The position numbers and the translations under genes were made by a program. The notes under the pieces are model-generated. The model saw only the letters and a program-made list of their open reading frames with translations. It ran no database searches and had not been told where the DNA came from. From Polaromonas sp. AET17H-212 (GTDB lineage Bacteria > Pseudomonadota > Gammaproteobacteria > Burkholderiales > Burkholderiaceae_C), in contig NZ_NBZW01000018.1 in the NCBI RefSeq assembly GCF_002379085.1, positions 28,114 to 92,113 of the forward strand: DNA of 64,000 nucleotides. Direction: 5' to 3'. Shown piece after piece: positions 61,301 through 64,000 of this stretch. Each line of letters begins with the position of its first letter. Position 1 is the stretch's first letter.

Positions 61301-64000
61301 CATCCCCGTTGTGTTGCCGCTCATCGTCGCAGTGAGGGTGAGCGACTCGAGATCGTCGGCAACGGCGTCGAGGATCGTGGCAACCTTGACCTCGACGCGC
61401 TTCGTGGTCGAACTGAGGGTCACCGTGGAGCCGACGGTGTAGTTGGTCCACGCCCCGTACAGCTTGGTGGCGGGGTCCTGGACGCGGTACTGCAAGGTAC
61501 TCGTGTAATCGATGCCGGCCTGGGCCTGGCCACCTACTGTGAACCCAATGTCGCTAAGAACACCACGGGCCTGGGCGAATTCGACAGCAAAGACCGCAGA
61601 CCTGCCCTCATCCACGGGTAGCGGGTTCGATACCGTGAGCGCGTTGTTGACACTGAACGTGACGGTGTTGGGTGCAGAGTCTGTGAGTGATCCGTCAGAG
61701 ACCGCAAAGTTGAAGCTCGTGGAATTGCCGCTCACCATGCTGGTCGGCTTGAACAGCAGCCCGCCTCCGTCGATGGTCGCCCTGCTGATCACCTGGCTTG
61801 CGGTCACGGCCGCCCAGCTCGCGCCGTTAAAGTAATAGAGTGTTCCCGTCGCGGGCAGCGTAGAGATCGTCACAGACTTCAGGGTGTCGCCTGCATCGGG
61901 ATCCGTGAACCCAAAATCGGCAGCACTCAACACCTTGCTTGTGTTGATTGACAGTCCGATGGTCTTGTCCGTGCCCCCCGGCCTGTCGTTGGCGCCCGTG
62001 ACGTTCACCGTCAGGGTCTGCGTCGCGCTCGCCCCGGCCGTGTCCGTCACCGTCGCCGTGAACACGTCCGTCGGCGTGCTGCCCGCCGGCAGGGCGTTGA
62101 CCGCCGCCGCGTTGACCACGTAGGTGTAGCCGCCTGTCGATGCGTTGAGCGTCAGGATGCCGTAGGTGCCCACCTGCACGGTGCCGCCTCCGACGCTCCA
62201 GGTCTTGGTGTCGCCGGTGTCCACATCGGTCGCCGTGAAGCTGCCCGTCAAGCTGGCGAATGTGTCGGCTGCCGCCGTGTCCGTCACCGTGCCAGCGATC
62301 GCGCCCGAGGCCACCGGTGCGTCGTTGGCGCCCTGGATGGTGATCACCAGGTTGGTGCTGCTGGTCGCGCCGGCCGCATCGCGCACGGTGTAGGCGAAGG
62401 TGTCCGTCAGGGTGTTGGCGCTGGTCCTCAAGGCGTTGACCGCTGCGTTGGCGTTATTCACGGCGTAGCTGTAGCTACCGTCGGCGTTCAAGGTCAAGCT
62501 GCCGTAGGCTCCCGCCAGCACGCTGCCCACCGTGCCGCCGGCCACCGCGCTCACCGTCTTGGTGTCGCCCGTGTCCACGTCGGTGTCGTTGCTCAAGACG
62601 TTGCCGGTGGCGTTGGAGCCCATCGCCGTCCCCGCTTCGACTGCCGTGCCTGTGTCGGCTACAGCCACCGGGCCGTCGTTGCTGCCCTGAATGGTGATCA
62701 CCAGGTTGGCCGTGCTCGTGGCACCAATCGTGTCCCTCATCGTGTAGGTGAAGGTTTCCGTCAGGGTGTTGGCGCTGGTTCTCAGTGCGTTGACCGCTGC
62801 GTTGGCATTGTTCACAGCGTAGCTGTAGCTGCCGTCGGCGTTGAGCGTGATGCTGCCGTAAGTGCCCACCAGGGCGCTGCCCACCGTGCCGCCCGTGATC
62901 GCCGACACCGTCTTGGTGTCGCCGCTGTCCACATCCGTATCGTTGGTGAGCACGCTGCCGGTGGCGTTGGAGCCCGCCGCCGTGCCCGCTTCGACTGCCG
63001 TGCCTGTGTCGGCTACAGCCACCGGGCCGTCGTTGCTGCCCTGGATGGTGATCACCAGGTTGGCCGTGCTCGTGGCACCAATCGTGTCCCTCATCGTGTA
63101 GGTGAAGGTGTCCGTCAGGGTGTTGGCGCTGGTCCTCAGTGCGTTGACCGCTGCGTTGGCGTTGTTCACAACGTAGGTGTACGTGCCGTCTGCGTTGAGC
63201 GTGATGCTGCCGTAAGTGCCCACCAGGGCGCTGCCCACCGTGCCGCCCGTGATCGCCGACACCGTCTTGGTGTCGCCGCTGTCCACATCCGTATCGTTGG
63301 TGAGCACGTTGCCGGTGGCGTTGGAGCCCGCCGCCGTGCCCGCTTCCACCGCTGTACCCGCATCCACGACAGCCACCGGCGTGTCGTTGGCGCCGTTGAC
63401 CGTGACCGTCAGGGTCTGCGTCGCGCTCGCCCCGGCCGTGTCCGTCACCGTCGCCGTAAACACGTCCGTCGGCGTGCTGCCCGCCGGTAGGGCGTTGACC
63501 GCCGCCGCGTTGACCACGTAGGTGTAGCCGCCTGTCGATGCGTTGAGCGTCAGGGTGCCGTAGGTGCCCACCTGCACGGTGCCGCCTCCGACGCTCCAGG
63601 TCTTGGTGTCGCCGGTGTCCACATCGGTCGCCGTGAAGCTGCCCGTCAGGCTGGCGAATGTGTCTGCTGCCGCCGTGTCCGTCACCGTGCCGGTGATCGT
63701 CCCGCTGGCCACTGGCGCGTCGTTGGCGCCCTGGATGGTGATCACCAGGTTGGCCGTGCTCGTGGCACCAATCGTGTCCCTCATCGTGTACGTGAAGGTG
63801 TCCGTCAGGGTGTTGGCGCTGGTCCTCAGTGCGTTGACCGCTGCGTTGGCGTTGTTCACAACGTAGGTGTACGTGCCGTCTGCGTTCAAGGTCAAGCTGC
63901 CGTAGGTTCCCGCCAGGGCGCTGCCCACGTTGCCGGCCACGCCGGCTACTGCGCTCACCGTCTTGGTGTCGCCGCTATCCACATCCGTATCGTTGCTCAA
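58319..64000 (-). CDS. Giant repetitive RTX adhesin, C-terminal part (LapA-like, runs off right edge)
   Basis: 1893 residues are visible with no stop towards the edge; the true start lies outside. From N to C: at least six VCBS/cadherin-like units ([49 protein letters not shown]), Calx-beta-like modules around 61000-61700 nt ([29 protein letters not shown]), further beta-rich domains, RTX nonapeptides ([20 protein letters not shown]) near 58690-58850, and a type I secretion C-terminus ([14 protein letters not shown]). It is exported by a type I system with the TolC channel. The LapG cleavage site is not in view. Confidence 0.93.
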   Translation of the reverse strand: MSNDTDVDSGDTKTVSAVAGVAGNVGSALAGTYGSLTLNADGTYTYVVNNANAAVNALRTSANTLTDTFTYTMRDTIGATSTANLVITIQGANDAPVASGTITGTVTDTAAADTFASLTGSFTATDVDTGDTKTWSVGGGTVQVGTYGTLTLNASTGGYTYVVNAAAVNALPAGSTPTDVFTATVTDTAGASATQTLTVTVNGANDTPVAVVDAGTAVEAGTAAGSNATGNVLTNDTDVDSGDTKTVSAITGGTVGSALVGTYGSITLNADGTYTYVVNNANAAVNALRTSANTLTDTFTYTMRDTIGATSTANLVITIQGSNDGPVAVADTGTAVEAGTAAGSNATGSVLTNDTDVDSGDTKTVSAITGGTVGSALVGTYGSITLNADGSYSYAVNNANAAVNALRTSANTLTETFTYTMRDTIGATSTANLVITIQGSNDGPVAVADTGTAVEAGTAMGSNATGNVLSNDTDVDTGDTKTVSAVAGGTVGSVLAGAYGSLTLNADGSYSYAVNNANAAVNALRTSANTLTDTFAYTVRDAAGATSSTNLVITIQGANDAPVASGAIAGTVTDTAAADTFASLTGSFTATDVDTGDTKTWSVGGGTVQVGTYGILTLNASTGGYTYVVNAAAVNALPAGSTPTDVFTATVTDTAGASATQTLTVNVTGANDRPGGTDKTIGLSINTSKVLSAADFGFTDPDAGDTLKSVTISTLPATGTLYYFNGASWAAVTASQVISRATIDGGGLLFKPTSMVSGNSTSFNFAVSDGSLTDSAPNTVTFSVNNALTVSNPLPVDEGRSAVFAVEFAQARGVLSDIGFTVGGQAQAGIDYTSTLQYRVQDPATKLYGAWTNYTVGSTVTLSSTTKRVEVKVATILDAVADDLESLTLTATMSGNTTGMANTTAIGQTTINDKPSLLVSGPAYLSEGSDGSFDVELSSAKATTTTVTLRFEGSATLGTDYQYSIDGGTTWISSASTSITLAAGSSPTFEVKVRALTDAFTELSEAVRVVVMTSDTGVANVSADISTSTILVDPITATTNEDSAVTLTAPGGYTYTLLGQGSSGTVTQSGGNLIYTPGANYSGSDSFTVLKTDTTTGNVTTARATVGITAVADAPTISLTVAAPANDPPPTTEYVLSGALDAASVDWTLSTTNQGTATYVSSGVSGISGNALLLATGTAANKYASASQTISNLTVGEEYIVSVDLAISTASLSGVVVSFGGTTILSSAITWTASATALNTATFRVTAAATSHALTFTSGAVSSVKVYLDDVSIKDVPTYTYRVDATQTLVDRDGSESLGSVVFSAPTATLSATAVLKLSDGTVLTRTTVGANYSWTVPAGQLTGLLLTVDRPATTGTFNLTATATSTESSNSANASTPISVSVAQPTSGVNDVPTIADSNVVIINEAGFSGSVTQSIATYLSTDGGNTLSWNSAGSTLPSMYVEGHLVTVTYSGSGASITAAGTAMIGGISTTVFTVNIALNGSGNADITYTQPAGLMGASVMVDGGIVLPGGGNGSDLVLGFKDSTGAIAYDAVITSMNTLDGTITTHTVNTSATYIGTDNNLMNAGEKLTMDFAAAGATYTDGVTAKTTVRDDVGSLRITLFNFDSASASAPDELTITGYKVGGGTFSVYVTNADLDGSGGFTVKSPDGTAIEKLVFEAGTQSSYKLGVTSISAVRYDVNFDLDLGYKISDSNGDSDTGMVTIGLDGDRVLIGTSGADVLLGGSGNDSLSGGAGNDTLIGGSGADTLIGGAGNDTLTGGAGADIFEWKLADRGAAGTPAIDTVTDFNTALPAGGGDILDLRDLLVGEMAGAGPGNLANFLHFEKSGSDTIVHISSTGGFSSDPHAVGAPSGVVTGAVDQRIVLSGVDMIGVYTTDQQVIQDLLTRGKLNTD
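61980..64000 (-). repeat. Near-identical DNA repeats encoding adhesin modules
   Basis: The string CTGGATGGTGATCACCAGGT (or close) begins at 62333, 62687, 63041 and 63731. Spacing 62687 to 63041 is 354 bp (118 codons); 62333 to 63731 is 1398 bp (466 codons). Two module types alternate, and identity is high at DNA level, indicating recent duplication or gene conversion. Confidence 0.9.

Noticed and set aside
61980..64000. Regular DNA repeats considered as a CRISPR array
   Set aside because: Units are over 350 bp, lie in one long reading frame and encode VCBS-like modules; no short direct repeats with unique spacers.
1..64000. Insertion sequences, prophage or integrative element borders
   Set aside because: No transposase, integrase, tRNA-flanking direct repeats or phage structural genes were seen; the dispersed repeats carry no transposase.

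Overview
The window is high-GC DNA from a heterotrophic beta-proteobacterium. Burkholderiales, probably Comamonadaceae, is the best guess. The clues are four Bug/TctC periplasmic binding proteins, LivFGHM/aromatic-acid clusters, a CoA-thioester route for 2-aminobenzoate, and structured intergenic repeats. This placement is inferred from gene content and was not computed. No rRNA, tRNA, CRISPR array, insertion sequence or prophage was recognised.

1-5.9 kb, minus strand: a compact run reading ubiU-ubiV-hlyIII-ubiT-DGC protein-ubiX-ubiD and then a truncated acyl-CoA dehydrogenase. UbiU, UbiV and UbiT belong to the oxygen-independent ubiquinone pathway; UbiX and UbiD supply prFMN and the decarboxylation step. 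5.9-13.9 kb, plus strand: a nitric-oxide module (DUF2249, quinol-type NO reductase, second DUF2249, NsrR, DUF59 protein, two polytopic membrane proteins including NnrS), then a RIO kinase and a bacterial alternative oxidase. The divergent spacer between the two halves carries a near-consensus FNR box and an NsrR-like palindrome. Anaerobic quinone synthesis and quinol-consuming NO defence may therefore share one control region.

13.9-29.7 kb: assorted chromosomal genes. They are an FAH-family hydrolase with two Bug proteins and a leaderless ModA-like protein, an L,D-transpeptidase/M23 pair, HtpG, a two-component system with a small exported protein, a lipase-like hydrolase, a 23S-type pseudouridine synthase, a sorbosone-dehydrogenase-like lipoprotein with a diheme cytochrome c, and a Crp/Fnr regulator.

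29.8-51.8 kb: an aromatic-acid catabolic region. It has a LIV-type ABC importer with an acyl-CoA synthetase and two binding proteins, a PaaK-like ligase homologue with a degenerate P-loop, two Bug proteins around a small conserved unknown, and DUF1840 and 2OG-oxygenase genes. It ends in a tight operon (fused FAD monooxygenase/OYE reductase, MarR, enoyl-CoA hydratase, acyl-CoA dehydrogenase, 2-aminobenzoate-CoA ligase, thioesterase, RidA) that fits the aerobic 2-aminobenzoyl-CoA (anthranilate) pathway. Its spacers carry hairpin-rich repeats, at least five of them copies of one family of about 95 bp.

51.9-64 kb: a PAS-REC protein without a kinase domain, then a Lap-type biofilm adhesion locus. 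The locus holds a TolC outer-membrane channel with an unusual C-terminal NTF2/Cds6-like extension, the LapG protease, the LapD c-di-GMP receptor with degenerate GGDEF and EAL motifs, and the C-terminal 1.9 kilo-residues of a giant repetitive RTX adhesin running off the right edge.
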